Program-made: the position numbers and the translations under genes
Notes under the pieces: generated by a model
Database searches by the model: none
What the model was told of the DNA's origin: nothing
What the model saw: the letters and a program-made list of their open reading frames with translations, nothing else
Source of the DNA: Silene latifolia
Taxonomy: Eukaryota > Streptophyta > Magnoliopsida > Caryophyllales > Caryophyllaceae
Reading direction: 5' to 3'
NCBI RefSeq assembly: GCF_048544455.1
Contig: NC_133534.1
Coordinates: 121,668,269 to 121,732,268 of the forward strand
Length of the DNA: 64,000 bases
Shown: positions 1 through 11,791 of the stretch, piece by piece
Position numbering within the stretch: position 1 is the stretch's first letter
Layout of the letters: each line of letters begins with the position of its first letter

Positions 1-124
1 TGTCATCATTTAGCATATTACTAATTTTCAATTATTCATTTAGTTATAATTCTTTTATCATCATGTTATCATATCATATCTTATTAGTTTAGTTTTCAAT
101 ATGAGTGAGTAGTTAATTTTAACT

Positions 125-1094
125 AAGAAGAGGACTTTTGATGATGTTGAAACCATAGCATTCACCGCCGAGTGTAATGCTCTTTTGCAAAATAAGTCCC
201 CTCCTAAGTTAAATAATCCCGGTAGCTTTTTCATTCCATGCACCATTGTCACCTATACTATTGATAAAGCTTTATGTGATTTAGGTGCTAGTGTGAGTGT
301 GATGCCATATTCCATTTGTGATAAGCTATATATGGGAGTCTTGAAATGTACTAGGGTCACTTTGCAAATCGCAGATCGTTATATAAAATGCCCTTTTGGT
401 GTTTTGGAGGATGTTCCCGTTAAAGCTGGCAAATTTTTCATTCCGATTGATTTTATTATTCTTGATATGGCCGAAGATGTACAAATCCCAATCATTTTGG
501 GTAGACCCTTTTACATACCGCGGGTGAGGTAATTGATGTCAAGAATAGTAAGTTAACTTTGGAAGTAGGTGACGATAAGGTCACATATAACTTGAAAAGT
601 GCCATGAAGAGTCCAATGCTTGAAGAGTCTTCTTATTCTATTAATATTTTGGATATTTTTGATGTTGTGATAGAAGACTCTATACCTCAATCTTTGGCTA
701 AAGATCCCTTGGAATCATTTGCAGGTGATGATGAGATTGGATGTGAGGAAGTGGATGCCTTGGAGGTGGAATTGGATGGAGAAGAGCTATCATTGGAGAA
801 AATCTCACAATTTGTAGGTTTGGTTTCTACTCCTCAAGATTTGGAGGTACAAAAACCCCTCCCGTCTAATTTGAAATCTTCTTTTCTAGATGAGTCGGAA
901 ATGTGTCCGGTGATTGTTAGTGCTTATTTGAGTTAGAGTCAATTATCTTCTTTGCTTCAAGTTTTAAGAACTCACAAGAAAGCCATTCGTTACAAACTTG
1001 ATGATTTGGATGGCATAAGACCGGATTTTTGCATGCATAGAATTTACCTTGAAGAAGATCATAAACCATGTGTCCAAGGTCAAAGACGTTTAAA
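125..1094 (+). pseudogene. Athila-like pol fragment: aspartic protease and start of reverse transcriptase
   Basis: The reading frame from about 125 carries a retropepsin-like domain with the active-site motif DLGASVSVMP (about 275-305) and a C-terminal ILGRPF motif (about 495-510). After a one-base frameshift near 530 the frame continues with the acidic linker typical of Athila pol (559-936). A TAG at 934-936 interrupts it, and the frame then runs on to the start of RT (motif HRIYLEEDHKP, about 1035-1067). The protein is cut at 1094 by the LINE and resumes at 5884. The protease would process the Gag-Pol polyprotein. It is non-functional here because of one frameshift, one stop and the insertion. 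Confidence 0.78.
1080..1094. repeat. Target site duplication, left copy (LINE)
   Basis: TCAAAGACGTTTAAA occurs here and again at 5869-5883, flanking the LINE. Removing the LINE and one copy makes the RT protein frame continuous, which supports this as the true insertion point. Confidence 0.92.
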
Positions 1095-1192
1095 CATGCA
1101 TCATGGAAAAAAATGAGAGAGAAAGTTAGAGAGAGAAAATCCCAAAAAAAATCAAATCATCTCATTTTAATAAACCCTAATTTCACGCAACG

Positions 1193-2409
1193 ATGGCTAA
1201 AACCAAGAAAAATTCAAAAAATACAAAAAATACGAATTCTAATAAACGATCAACAGGTTCTATGTCGAAGATTAGGTATGAGTCTTGGAATCTTTGGAAG
1301 AGGATGTCGTGGTGGAAGATGTCTCTGAGGAGGAGGTGGAACATGTGATTTTACCTTTGGACCTCTCTCAGACGATGGTTCCTATACCGGAAGAGGGGGA
1401 TTTTGTTGAGGAACATGCTTGGGCTTGGACGGAGGTTATTCGGAGGAAGAAAACGTCTTCGACTACTCCTATACATCCTGCGACTGACTCTGGTAAGGTT
1501 ACTCTTCAATTATCTGAAGACGATGTGTTACCTGAGATCAACTATTGGTCTTCTTCCTTGTATGGGTACATTATGGGGACTAACCCACCTTGGAATGTGG
1601 TCTCTGGGTATCTTAAACGCATTTGGAAAAATTACGATGTTGATAAGATCTCTTTTATACGCAATGGAATCTTCATTGTTAGGTTTAAAACTGTGGAAAA
1701 AATGAAAGAGGTGGTGAAACCGGGACATTTTATGTTCGATAATAAACCAGTTATCATTAATGAATGGTCACCTGAGGTTGATTTGGTTAAAAATAATGTT
1801 CAAACTGTTCCTATTTGGCTTAAACTGTCTGGGTTGGATCTTAAATTCTGGGGAGTTGCTTGCCTAAAAAGGATTAGTGCTCTCATAAGGGAATTTTTCC
1901 GTTATGATGAAGCCACTATCCATAAGACTTTCCTGGGATATGCTAGAATGTTGGTTGATGTCCAAGTGAATGAATCTTTCCCAGATAGTATTCAATTTAA
2001 GGATGAGAAGAGTAAGACTCGTGATATTAAGGTTGAATATAATTGGGTTGCTGTTAAGTGTACTCAATGTAATGGTATAGGCCACAGTAAGGATCAGCGT
2101 TGAAAGAAAAAAGAAGTGAAGAAAGTTAAACAGGTCGGGCAAAAGAAGGTTGTTCAACCTGTTATGGTGCAAGGTCTGGATAAGGTTAAAGCTCCCAGTG
2201 TGCCTGCTACCTCTGCAGAGTCTAGGGTTGCTATTGTGCAAACCCCTGCTGGAATAGTTACTAGACTCATGAGGCAAGATGGAAGTGGACCTTCTGTACA
2301 TCGTGGTAATACCTTTTTGGATGCTCTAAATATGGCTACTATCATAAACACACAGTTGAAGAAAAAGGGGACTGGGACTGGAATAGTTGGGGTTCTTGAA
2401 AATGGTTAA
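1193..2409 (+). pseudogene. LINE ORF1 (DUF4283-like RNA-binding protein)
   Basis: The start at 1193 is the first ATG after the 5' UTR and gives a Lys/Asn/Ser-rich N-terminus. A frameshift near 1283 moves the frame to the one open from 1285 to 2103. That part begins with an acidic stretch and continues with a DUF4283-like domain (about 1535-1960; motifs NPPWNVVSGYLKRIW and GHFMFDN). It ends in a zinc-knuckle motif (CTQCNGIGHSKDQR, about 2059-2100). A TGA at 2101-2103, consistent with a mutated Arg codon, interrupts it, after which a basic tail runs in the same frame to TAA at 2407-2409. ORF1 proteins of plant L1s bind LINE RNA and help form the RNP. It is broken by one frameshift and one stop. 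Confidence 0.8.
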
Positions 2410-5400
2410 CTTTGGATTCTGGAACATTAGAGGTCTTAATAGCCTCAATAAACAAAAAGAAATAAAAGGTTCTTACATAATAATAATTTGGGGCTATTTG
2501 GTTTAGTTGAAACTAAAGTTAAGGTTGTTCATTGGAATAAAGTTAGGAACTCTATTTGTAGTGACTGGTCTATATGTACTAATAATTCCTTTGCTAGTGG
2601 TGGGAGAATCTGGTTATTATAGAATTCTGTGCTCTTGGATGTGGATATTCTAGATATTAGCTCACAGACTACCCATGCTCAGATTACTATCAGAGGGATT
2701 CAAATTGTCTTCAGGTTCACATTAGTTTATGGATTCAAGAAACCTGCTGAGAGGGTTGAGCTATGGGAGAGTCTGCAGAGGTATAAGCTTATGAGTCAAG
2801 GGCCTTGGATGGTTGGAGGGGACTTTAATAATCTTCTATTTCCTAATGAAAGGCTGGGGAGCTGAGGTTACTTTAGCTGACATTAAACCTTTCCAAGACT
2901 AATTACATTACTGTGAGTTATTTGATATCAAGGCAATTGGATCCTTCTTCACTTGGAACAATAAGCAGGATTTGGAGACCTTAGTGTATAGCAGACTTGA
3001 TAGATGCTTAATTAATGATGACTGGTTGAATGTTTTTACTGAGGCTTATGCTTACTTCATGCCTGAGGGATACTTTGATCACTGTCCCTGCGTTGTCTAC
3101 CCTTATTGCAAGCCAGTCACAAGAAAATCTAACTTCAAGTATTTCAACATGTGGAGACTTGATCACAACTTTAATTAAGTGATTAGTGAGGGTTGGCAAA
3201 ACGACTTTCAGGGGACTTAGATGTTCCAGCATGTTTGTAAACTGAAAAATTTGAAGCAGGGTTTAAAGTAGTTGAACAAAGGTCCTCTGGGGGATATTGA
3301 GAACAAGGTGAAGGTGGCTAAATTGGCTCTTTACAAACTTCAGGAAGAGCTTATCTCTAACCCTATGGATCCTATCATGGTGAGTGCTGCCAAAGATCTT
3401 TCTGATGAGCTCTTGCAATTGCAAACAGTCTGCCATATGTTTATGGAACAGAAGACTAAAGTAGATTGGACTAACATGAGGGATGATAATACCCATTATT
3501 TCCACTCTCAGTTGAAACATAGAAGAGATAAGAACAAAGTGATTCAAATTAATGATTGTTCTGGGAAACTTTGTACTTCTAGTTCTGATATCCAACAAGC
3601 CTTCATTGCTAATTACAAGGGATTGTTAGGGAGCAGTAAAACTGTTGATGTTGTTTGTGATTCTATTATTGCTTTTGGAGCTGTTTTGAATGATGCTCAT
3701 CATGAGATTTTAAATGATGATGTATCTTCTGATGAGATTAAAAAGGCTATATTTGACATTGGTGGCAACAAAGCTCCTGGCCCTGATGGTTTTAGCAGCC
3801 AATTTTATAAAGATACATGGGATATTACAAGGGGGAGTGTCATAAAGGTTGTGAAGGATTTCTTTGCATCAGGTAAATTACTTAAACAAGTCAACAATAC
3901 TTTAATTACCCTGATCCCTAAGGTTGATCTACCTCATGACGTGACTCAATTCAGACCCATTGCATGTTGCAACACCATTTATAAATGTATCAGTAAGATT
4001 CTTTGCAGCAGACTGAGTTTGATCTTGCCTGATATTATTAACCCTTCTCATAGTGCCTTTATTAAGGGTAGAGACATTGTAGAGAATATTCTTATTTGTC
4101 AAGACATGGTGAAAATGTACAATAGGAAAGCTGTGTCTCCAAGGGTTATAATGAAAATTGACCTGCAGAAGGCTTATGACTCCATTGAATGGAGTTTTGT
4201 GAGAAATATGCTTATTTCTTTGAATTTCCTCCTCACTTTCACTAAACTGATCCTTGAATGTGTGACTTCTCCTTCTTATACTTTGGCCCTAAATGGGGAA
4301 ACTTGTGGGTTTTTCCATGGGAAGAGGGGATTGAGGCAAGGAGACCCCTTATCTCCCCTCATTTTTGTTATTTGTATAGAATATTTGAGTAGAATTCTTG
4401 GCAAAATTCAAGAGTTTACTAAGTTCAGATACCACCCTCTTTGTAGATGAATCAAGCTTAATCATCTAGCTTTTGTTGATGATCTTCTATTGTTCTGTAG
4501 AGGATACAGAAGTTCCATTATTGGGTTGCTAAGGGCCTTTCAATCCTTTTCTATGGCTTCTGGGTTACAAATGAACAAGGGCAAATCTATCACTTACAGT
4601 AATGGGGTGGATAAAGTGTTGTTGGCTTAAATCATCAAGTGTACAGGCATGTCCCATGGGTCTCTTCCCTTCAAATACCTTGGTATACCTATTGCCTCAA
4701 AGAAACTGTCTGTGTTGGAATGTAATAGTTTGATTGAAAAGGTGGTCAGCAGAATTAGAAGCACTGGTAGCAGGAAATTGAGCTATGACGGGAGGTTAGT
4801 GTTGATTAAGTCTGTGTTGGCTAACTTGCACAATTATTGGGCAAGAATTTTTATCTTACCCAACTCCATTCTTAAGAAAATTGCACAGATTTGCAGGAAT
4901 TTTATATATACTGGGCTAGATAATGATAAGGGTAACACTCTGGGTTCTTGGGATCAGATCTGTCAGGGTAAGAAACATGGAGGATTGGGGGTAAGTGATA
5001 TAATCAGATGGAACAAAGATGCATTAGGGAAATATATCTGGTGGTTAGCTCAGAAGAAGGATCACCTATGGGTGAGATGGGTGCATTCTATTTATATAAA
5101 AGCTGGTGATTGGCATAGCTATCAACCTAAATTTAATGGCAGCTGGGCATGGAGAAAGCTTTGGAGGATCAGAGATCTTATGAAAGCTGGTTCTGTGGGA
5201 GACTGGCGGATACAGCAATAGCAGGATTACACTATACGTAGTGGATATGATTGGCTTGGTTCTCCTTGTGTGGCTGTAACTTGGGCAAGTTTTGTCTGGG
5301 ATACAGGAGCCCTTCCTAAACTTAGTTTTATAGGGTGGCTGGTGATGCATGGCAGGTTGTTAACCAGGGATAGACTGAAGAGAATGGGGACTATCACGGA

Positions 5401-5713
5401 TGATGCCTGTGTTTTATGTGCTAATGCCCGTGAGACGCATGCTCATCTTTTCTTTGAATGTGAATATAGCAAGAAATGCCTTCAAATCATGTCCTCTAGA
5501 CTGGGGTGCTATCTACCTGGGAAGGACTGGTTTAGTTGGTGGACTAGACAGAACTTTCATTCGCAGAATTTTTAGAAACAGACTGCGGTGTTGCTGTTGG
5601 CCCTCATTTATACCATATGGTGGAGCAGGAATCATTGCAGAATAGAGAGCATCCTTTTGCGTCCTGAATCCCTAATAGCCAGATTTGATAAAGATAGAAT
5701 TTTTGCTATGTAA
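2402..5713 (+). pseudogene. LINE ORF2: endonuclease, reverse transcriptase, zf-RVT
   Basis: The ATG at 2402 overlaps the ORF1 stop by 8 bases and gives the L1 endonuclease start (NFGFWNIRGLN). The endonuclease continues with GGDFNN (about 2815-2835) and a degenerate SDHxP-type site, YFDHCP (about 3073-3090). The RT spans about 3700-4900, with KAPGPDGF, FRPIACCNTIYK, KIDLQKAYDSI and GLRQGDPLSPLIF. The catalytic FVDD follows in another frame near 4475. A zf-RVT domain with CVLC...HAHLFFEC lies at about 5310-5470. The frame runs on through a TAG at 5572 to TAA at 5711. Several stops and frameshifts (for example near 2485, 2500, 2620, 2860, 4448, 4628 and 5219) inactivate it. Confidence 0.85.
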
Positions 5714-5845
5714 TGTTTGTTCTTCTCCCTTGTGTTGTTGTTTAGGGAGTAAAAATTGTTGATCAGTTTATTAGCTTTGTTAGCTAGTCGAGCTCTAAAC
5801 GTTTTTATTTTGGTTATGTTATTGATATAAGCTTACCTTTTTACC

Positions 5846-5866
5846 AAAAAAAAAAAAGAAAAAAAA
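5846..5866 (+). other. LINE A-rich 3' tail
   Basis: An A-run with one G directly precedes the right target duplication, as expected for a LINE reverse-transcribed from a polyadenylated RNA. Confidence 0.85.
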
Positions 5867-5868
5867 GT

Positions 5869-5883
5869 TCAAAGACGTTTAAA
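5869..5883. repeat. Target site duplication, right copy (LINE)
   Basis: A perfect 15-bp copy of 1080-1094; the Athila RT coding frame resumes immediately after it. Confidence 0.92.
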
Positions 5884-7331
5884 TCCAAAAATGCAAGAAG
5901 CGGTTAAAAAGGAGGTCATTAAATTGTTGGATGTGGGAATTATTTATGCAATTTCCGACTCTAAATGGGTTAGTCTGGTCCAAGTGGTTCCTAAGAAAGG
6001 AGGAACCACCGTAGTAAAAAGAATGATTAAAATGAACTCATTTCCACTAGAATTGTGATGGGATGGCGCATGTGCATTGACTATAGGAGGTAAATTTGGC
6101 CACCAAGAAAGACCATTACCCATTACCCTTTATTGACCAAATGTTGGAAAGGTTGGCATGTCACCAGTACTTTTGTTACTTAGATGGTTATTCTGGGTTC
6201 TTTCAAATACCCATTCACCCGGATGACCAAGAGAAGACCACATTTACATGTCCCTATGGTACCTTTGCTTATTGTGGGATATCTTTTGGTCTTTGTAATG
6301 CCCCGCCTACCTTCCAACGTTGCATGATAAGCATCTTTTCTGATTTCATTGAATCTATCATGGAGGTGTTCATCGATGACTTTAGCGTTTATGGTTCTTT
6401 ATTTGATGTACGTTTAGCTCACTTGACTAAAGTTTTGAAGCGTTGTGAAGAAGTTGACTTGGTTTTGAATTGGGAAAAGTGCCATTTCATGGTGAATGAA
6501 GGAGTGGTGCTTGGCCATATTGTTTCCGAAAGAGGAATTAAAGTGGACCGTGCTAAGTTCCAAGTTATTGAACAACTACCCCCACCGGTAAATGTCAAAA
6601 GTGTATGGAGTTTCTTAGGCTATGCAGGATTCTACCGCCGCTTTATCAAAGATTTTTCTAAGATTGTCAAACCAATTACGGAGCTTCTTCTAAAATATTC
6701 TCCATTTGTGTTTACTAATGATTGTCTTGAGTCTTTTAATAGGATTAAGAAAGTTTTGATCTCCGCACCTATCATCCAATCACCGGATTGGAACTTGCCA
6801 TTCGAACTCATGTGTGATGCAAGTTACTATGAGGTAGGTGTCGTGCAAGGAGAAAGAAAATACAAGGTGCTCCATGTTATCCACTATGGTAGCAAAACCT
6901 TGGATGCAGCTCAAATCAATTATGCCACCACGGAGAAAGAGCCACTTGCCATTGTCTATGCCTTAGACAAATTCTGCTCTTATTTGATTGGGTCTAAAGT
7001 CAATGTTCATACCGATCCTGCCGCTTTGAAGCATCTCCTAGCCATGCAAGAGGCCAAGCCAAGGCTTATAAGATGGATCTTGTTTTTTCAAGAATTTGAT
7101 TATGAGATTCGTGACAAGAAGGGGGTCGAAAATGTTGTTGTCGATCACTTATCTCGATTGAATTATGATGATGCAGGTATTGATATACCTATTGATGATT
7201 CTTTCCCCGATAACTCCTTGATGATTTTGCAGGCTAATACTTCATGGTATGCCGACATAGACAACTTAATAGTTGGAAATGAGTTACCACCCGACCTTTT
7301 CATATCAACAAAAGAAGAAGTTCTTGCATGA
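5884..7331 (+). pseudogene. Athila-like reverse transcriptase and RNase H
   Basis: This continues the RT split by the LINE. The first part (5884-6095) carries the N-terminal RT motif (VQVVPKKGGT) and is frameshifted. From 6096 a long open frame holds the RT core: [24 protein letters not shown] and the catalytic FIDDF (about 6370-6385). RNase H follows with [11 protein letters not shown] (about 6810-6845) and [15 protein letters not shown]. The frame ends at the linker after VDHLSRL. In its family the protein copies element RNA into DNA in virus-like particles. The RT catalytic Asp pair is intact, but frameshifts near 6010-6095 and at 7330 break the polyprotein. Confidence 0.85.
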
Positions 7332-8535
7332 TGCCAAGTTTTTTCTTTGGGATGATCCTTATTTATTCAAACGTTGCTCTGATGGGCTATTCCAGAGATG
7401 TGTCCCACATTGGGATGTGAAAGGTGTGCTTGAAGGATGTCATTCTTCTCCTTATGGTGGTCATCATGGACCATCAAAGACCGTTTCAAAGGTGTTGTAA
7501 TTCGATTTCTATTTGCCTACCATGTTCCAAGATGCCTAGAATTTTGTGATGGCATGCGATGCTTGCCAAAGAACGGGCTCAATTTTAAGAAGGCACGAGA
7601 TGCCTTTGAATGGTATCCTAGAGTGGAGGTGTTTAATATGTGGGTTATTGATTACCAACGTCCATTTCCTACATATAGAGGTAATCGTTACCTGTTGGTC
7701 ACCTTTGATTATGTCTTTAAATAGGTAGAGGCAATTTCTACTTCCATCAATCATGCCCGAGCCGTGATTAATTTGTTCAAGAAGATCATATTCCCAAGAT
7801 TTGGTGTGCCTAGAGCGGTCATTAGAGATCGTGGTACTCACTTTGGTGAAAAACAACTTGATGCATTGCTAGCAAAGTATGGGGTTTCCCAAAGAAGGGG
7901 CTTGGCGTATCATCATCAAACGAGTGGCCAAGTAGAAGTTTCAAACCATGAGCTCAAGTCAATACTTGAGAAAGTGGTTGCAAAGTCAATAAAAGATTGG
8001 AGCATGAAGCTAGATGACAGCTTATGGGCATACCGTAGCGCATTCAAGACACCTATTGTTACATCACCATATAGGTTGGTTTATGGAAAAGCTTGCCATC
8101 TACCGGTTGAGATGGAGCACAAGGCATATTGGGCGGTTAAGGAGCTTAATATGGATGCCAAGTTAAGCGAAGAAAAACGATTATTGCAATTTAATAAGCT
8201 TGATGAATTCCGCTTACAAGCCTATGAAAGTTCCCGCCTTTACAAGGAAAACACAAAAAGGTGGCATGACAAGAAGACTTTAAAGAAAGAATTCAAAATC
8301 GGTGATAAGGTACTATTGTTCAATTCCCATTTTAAGGCTATTTCCGGGAAAGCTACGATCAAGGTGGTCCGGTCCGTTTACCGTCACTAATGTCAACAAG
8401 TTTGGTTCTTTTGAAGTTATGTTCACTAATGGATAGAATTCAAAGTAATGGCCATTGTTTCAAGGTCTATCATGAGAATGTGACCATTGGAGTTGTAGAG
8501 GAGGTCTCCGTGAATCCTCTACCAATGGAAGCCTA
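7272..8535 (+). pseudogene. Athila-like integrase
   Basis: The H2C2 zinc-binding region is split over frames: HSSPYGGHHGPSK (about 7440-7480), then CDACQRTGS (about 7551-7577). The catalytic core has VIDY in place of the usual GIDF (about 7645), [11 protein letters not shown] (second Asp, about 7820-7850) and the glutamate in [13 protein letters not shown] (about 7921-7960). A TAG at 7722-7724, consistent with a mutated Trp codon, interrupts the core. After 8395 the C-terminal part is frameshifted and ends near 8535. Integrase would insert the cDNA into the genome. The D, D and E residues are still visible but the gene is dead. Confidence 0.82.
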
Positions 8536-9071
8536 ACTCATTCAAGCTTCTTACATCATGCGGGATGTAAAATCAGCGCTTCTCAGGAGGCAACCCGTGT
8601 TTTTGGTTGTTTTGTTTTTAATTTTTGAATAATTATTGTTTTCCTAGAATTAGAAATCATTTCTACACAAGTTGGTATTTTGAAATGCGATTTGTAGGTG
8701 ATTGAAGATGAGAAGAAGGTCATTTAGAGGGTTAGCACGCTTCCGCATGCAAGGAACCCCGTTCGGGTTGCAACTTTTCATTTTTGAGACAAGAATAAAG
8801 CATATTAAGGAGGAAAGTCAAACACGGAGAAATGGTCAACCCCGATCAGGGTGGGGTGTCCCTGAACGGGGACGTGGATAAGTGATTTTGCGTGTTTTAT
8901 GGGAAATACGGAAATGTGCAAAGTTCATTCTTTATTCCCTCTTAACCTGACGGTACTCCTTTCTCCCCTTTGCTCTATATTTCTTCATACCTCACCTAAA
9001 ATCACAACAAAAACATCTTCCAACATCAAGAATCAAAGATTTTTTCATCCAAAATCATCAACAAAAATTCA
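8536..9071 (+). other. Athila-like spacer between pol and third ORF
   Basis: There is no coding sequence. It begins with a GCGCTTCTCAGGAGGCAACCC block typical of the post-pol junction in Athila elements. Around 8838-8874 it holds a GC-rich quasi-palindromic stretch (CCCCGATCAGGG, then a CCCTGAACGGGG-like partner) in otherwise AT-rich sequence. An A/C-rich leader follows up to the ATG at 9072. In Athila-type elements this interval is thought to precede expression of the third ORF; that role is inferred. Confidence 0.55.
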
Positions 9072-10498
9072 ATGGCACCTAAAACAGGAAGCAAGCAAGG
9101 TCGTTCAAAGAGGATGAGGAGTGAACCGGATGCATCCCATGTTGCGGAGGATGTCGAAATGCAAGAAACACCGGAATGGCATGGCCCTTCTTTCCCACAA
9201 GTCATCTTTTAGTACCAAGAGACAATGGGAAAATTTAGTGTCTCTAAGGAGTAAAGTTATGAAAGCTACTAAATTCATTAATCATGCTTCTTTAAAGAGT
9301 ATTGGTCTAGACAAACATGTTACATATTTGTTTACGAGTCTAGACATGAAATTTCCATACACTATGAACTATAAGACCTTCCCCGAACTCACCCTTGAGT
9401 TCTTGAGGTCATTTGAATTTCATAAGTCAAAAAAGAAGGACTTTGTTTATGGTGTTAGTTTCCGGTTGTTTAATGATGATTATAGGATGACTCTTGGTGC
9501 CTTTGCAGATATATTTAACTTGAAATATGAGGGATTGCATATCGAGTCACCCCACAATTATAACCTAAGAAATACTTGGAATGTTATTTCCCACCTCCCT
9601 TTTAAAGATTCGAATCATGTGCCTCACCAATACATTCACTACCCCCGTCATTCGTAAATGGCAACGTTTCATGGGTTGGACCTTTTTGGGTAGCAATGAG
9701 CCTCACTCGGTGAGGATGTTGGAGGTGGAAATATTGGGTGCTTTTCTAAATGTTGATGGTGATGAGAAACAATCTCCCCTACCACTCTGCAGTGGACTTC
9801 ACTAAACAATACAATCAATCCACTATCTCTATTGTTTTGGGTGGCTTGAGAACTAGGATTGCTACAAAGGTATGCCGGTTTGTCTAAGATACTACCCATT
9901 TGCGACCTTTGGTTTCAACGGGGAGGTAGGTGATGGACTATATTATGAATATTTTCTATCTTTCAATTGGTTTAGAAATTCTCATCCTAATATGATTTGG
10001 AAAATTGGTAAGAATGACTCAATTAGTCTTCCGGGAGAAATTTCTAAATTAAAAGATAATGTCCACACAAAACCCTGCCGCGAGGGTGCCCCGTTTGAAA
10101 GACCCACTTATCTCTTACCTTTAGGTGCGGAGACACCTAATGCACCCACTCTTGTGCGACATGAATGGAGCTAATCCTCTAATGCTCCTCCTCCCACCTC
10201 TAACAATGAATTGATGGATATGATACGTGACTTAAGCCTTAACATGACTACCATGTAAAATAACTAAATACTTGCCATAAACCCAATTTACGATCATTTT
10301 GCAAGGCAAGGAGTTATTCCATCTGAGGGCCCTCACCCCTCATTTTATACTTGGCCCGAGGGTGGGTTTCCGTCTTCTTCAGGTTTTGATGCAGGTACAT
10401 ATAAGCCCGGTCCGGACTATTGTGGTTCGGATTATGGAGTATAGGCCATAGGTGGTGGTTATGGTGGATATGGAGGCTATGATGGTGATGCGACGAGT
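9072..10498 (+). pseudogene. Third ORF of Athila-like element (ATHILA ORF-1 / env-like)
   Basis: The ATG at 9072 starts a basic N-terminus (MAPKTGSKQGRSKRMR). After a TAG at about 9210 and a frameshift, the conserved part lies in the frame open to 9657. It carries DMKFPYTMNYKTFPELTLEF and VYGVSFRLFNDDYRMTL, which resemble the ATHILA ORF-1 family. Further fragments follow in shifted frames (9581-9805, 9872-10174), ending in a Gly/Tyr/Asp-rich low-complexity tail (about 10400-10490). The position after integrase is that of the env-like ORF of Athila elements. Its function is not established. It is truncated at 10498 by the next element. Confidence 0.7.
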
Positions 10499-11616
10499 TG
10501 TTGTCCGCGGTCAAACACATTTATATCCAACTTCTAGCATAGCAAGTAAGTCGGAGTCGAACCCAAAATATGGGGGTATTCGAATTGTTCAATCTAATTG
10601 TAGTTGTACTTAGGGTTGTCACAATTGTTTAAGTTGATGATTCTAAACTAATGAATGCAATAAATAAAAATGAAAGGTAAAACAAGCAACAAAATTAAGA
10701 ATGTGAACAAATGATAAAAGACATTAGGGGATCATGCGATCATAGGGGAATCATGGTAAGATATCATAAATGAGTCGTATAGACGAAAGCAATTATTATT
10801 GTTGGAATCGAGTTTGTTTATGTTGTACAATTCCTAGGGAGACATAGGTCTCGGAGCCAAGGTGGTCACAACTTTACAACAACTACATCGACTTGGTTCT
10901 CCCTATTCAACTATATGCATGGTCTCACAAGCCTTGAGTTACTTTATGTCTTACAAGTCTTGTTGAAAAGATAAGAGAATCATGATAGGTTGTCAATCAA
11001 GCATTTCATCAAACATAACATGTGCATAAGTTGAAAGTACAATAAGCAGCCATTCATATGAACTCATTAAGCATAGATTTATCCCATAATTACTCCCATA
11101 ATCCCCCACTAACCCTAGCTAGAGGATTACTCACTACACATCATGATTATTATGCTAGTAATGGTGGCAAACATCACAACACAAATGAACATGATGATTA
11201 AGCAAGGTAATAAAAAAAGAGATTAACAAGTAAAAAAATAGGGATTAAGAAGGTTACCAACTTCGAAAGTAAAGATGAAGATAAATAAAGAAGAATCCTT
11301 GAATAAAGATGGAGACTTGTCACTTAGTCTTCAACTATATACCGAAGAGATCCAAATGTAAATAACTTGAGATGAACAAAGGAAATGGAAGAACAATAAA
11401 ATAAACCTTTTGATTAATGGTGGAGAGTTGTCAATTCCCCAATACAAACCCAAGAATTCTTCAAGCACAAGGCTAGATCTAAGATTGTTTCAGAAATAAT
11501 TAAGGAAAGATTAAAGTGCAATTTGTGGAATGATTAAAGACTAATCTACTCCTAATCTAATTTAAGATGGCTAAATCTTCTCTAAGGGAACTTAATCTCC
11601 TCTAAATACAAGAGGG

Positions 11617-11625
11617 ATATATATA
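11617..11625. promoter_or_regulatory. TATA-like box in LTR copy A
   Basis: ATATATATA sits in a conserved context with GTGG following; the same feature lies at 26544-26551 in copy B. It is palindromic, so the direction of transcription is not decided by it. Confidence 0.4.
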
Positions 11626-11734
11626 GTGGGTACAAGAATTAGGTTAACTAAGGGGTTAAATGACGATTAAGCCCCATAATTGAAGTCCAACGCCTTGCAA
11701 GTCCCAGTTGTGGACGTGCGACGTCCCTTCATGA

Positions 11735-11786
11735 AGATAATCATCCTGCACTGAGGGACGCCTGTCCTGACTTGGGAATGCCCGCC
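11735..11786. repeat. GC-rich word array, copy A (left part)
   Basis: Related words (GGGACGCCTGTCCTGA, GGGAATGCCCGCCCTG) repeat here. They continue after the copia insertion as TGGGACGCCCGCCCTGAC at about 20695-20713. The array stands out in AT-rich surroundings. Copy B has a different word at the same place. Confidence 0.6.
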
Positions 11787-11791
11787 CTGTG
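11787..11791. repeat. Target site duplication CTGTG, left
   Basis: The 5 bp CTGTG recurs at 20688-20692 directly after the right LTR, as expected for a copia insertion. Confidence 0.93.

Larger units (their letters stand above)
1095..5868 (+). mobile_element. Plant L1-type LINE, near full length
   Basis: A 4.8-kb non-LTR retrotransposon lies inside the Athila RT gene. It has a short 5' UTR, ORF1 and ORF2 overlapping by 8 bases, a 3' UTR and an A-rich tail (5846-5866). The flanking 15-bp duplication is typical of target-primed reverse transcription. ORF1 carries a DUF4283-like domain plus zinc knuckle. ORF2 carries an endonuclease, RT and zf-RVT domain. Both ORFs have stops and frameshifts, so the copy is dead. 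The target duplication is perfect, so it is younger than the host Athila copy. Confidence 0.93.
1..10498 (+). mobile_element. Athila-like Ty3/gypsy retrotransposon, 5' end outside window
   Basis: Domains run in Ty3/gypsy order on the + strand: aspartic protease, reverse transcriptase, RNase H, integrase, then a third ORF that resembles the ATHILA ORF-1 / env-like family. The GCGCTTCTCAGGAGGCAACCC string near 8576, between integrase and the third ORF, resembles the conserved Athila post-pol sequence. gag and the 5' LTR would lie left of the window. The element is split by a LINE (1095-5868) and is cut at its 3' end by another element at 10499, so no 3' LTR is seen. All frames are broken, so it is an old, inactive copy. 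Lineage assignment is from family knowledge; the domain order is seen directly. Confidence 0.82.

Noticed and set aside
9121..9657. A start at 9121 for the third ORF
   Set aside because: That codon is GTG and lies out of frame with the basic N-terminus starting at ATG 9072; the open frame is a downstream part of the same broken gene.
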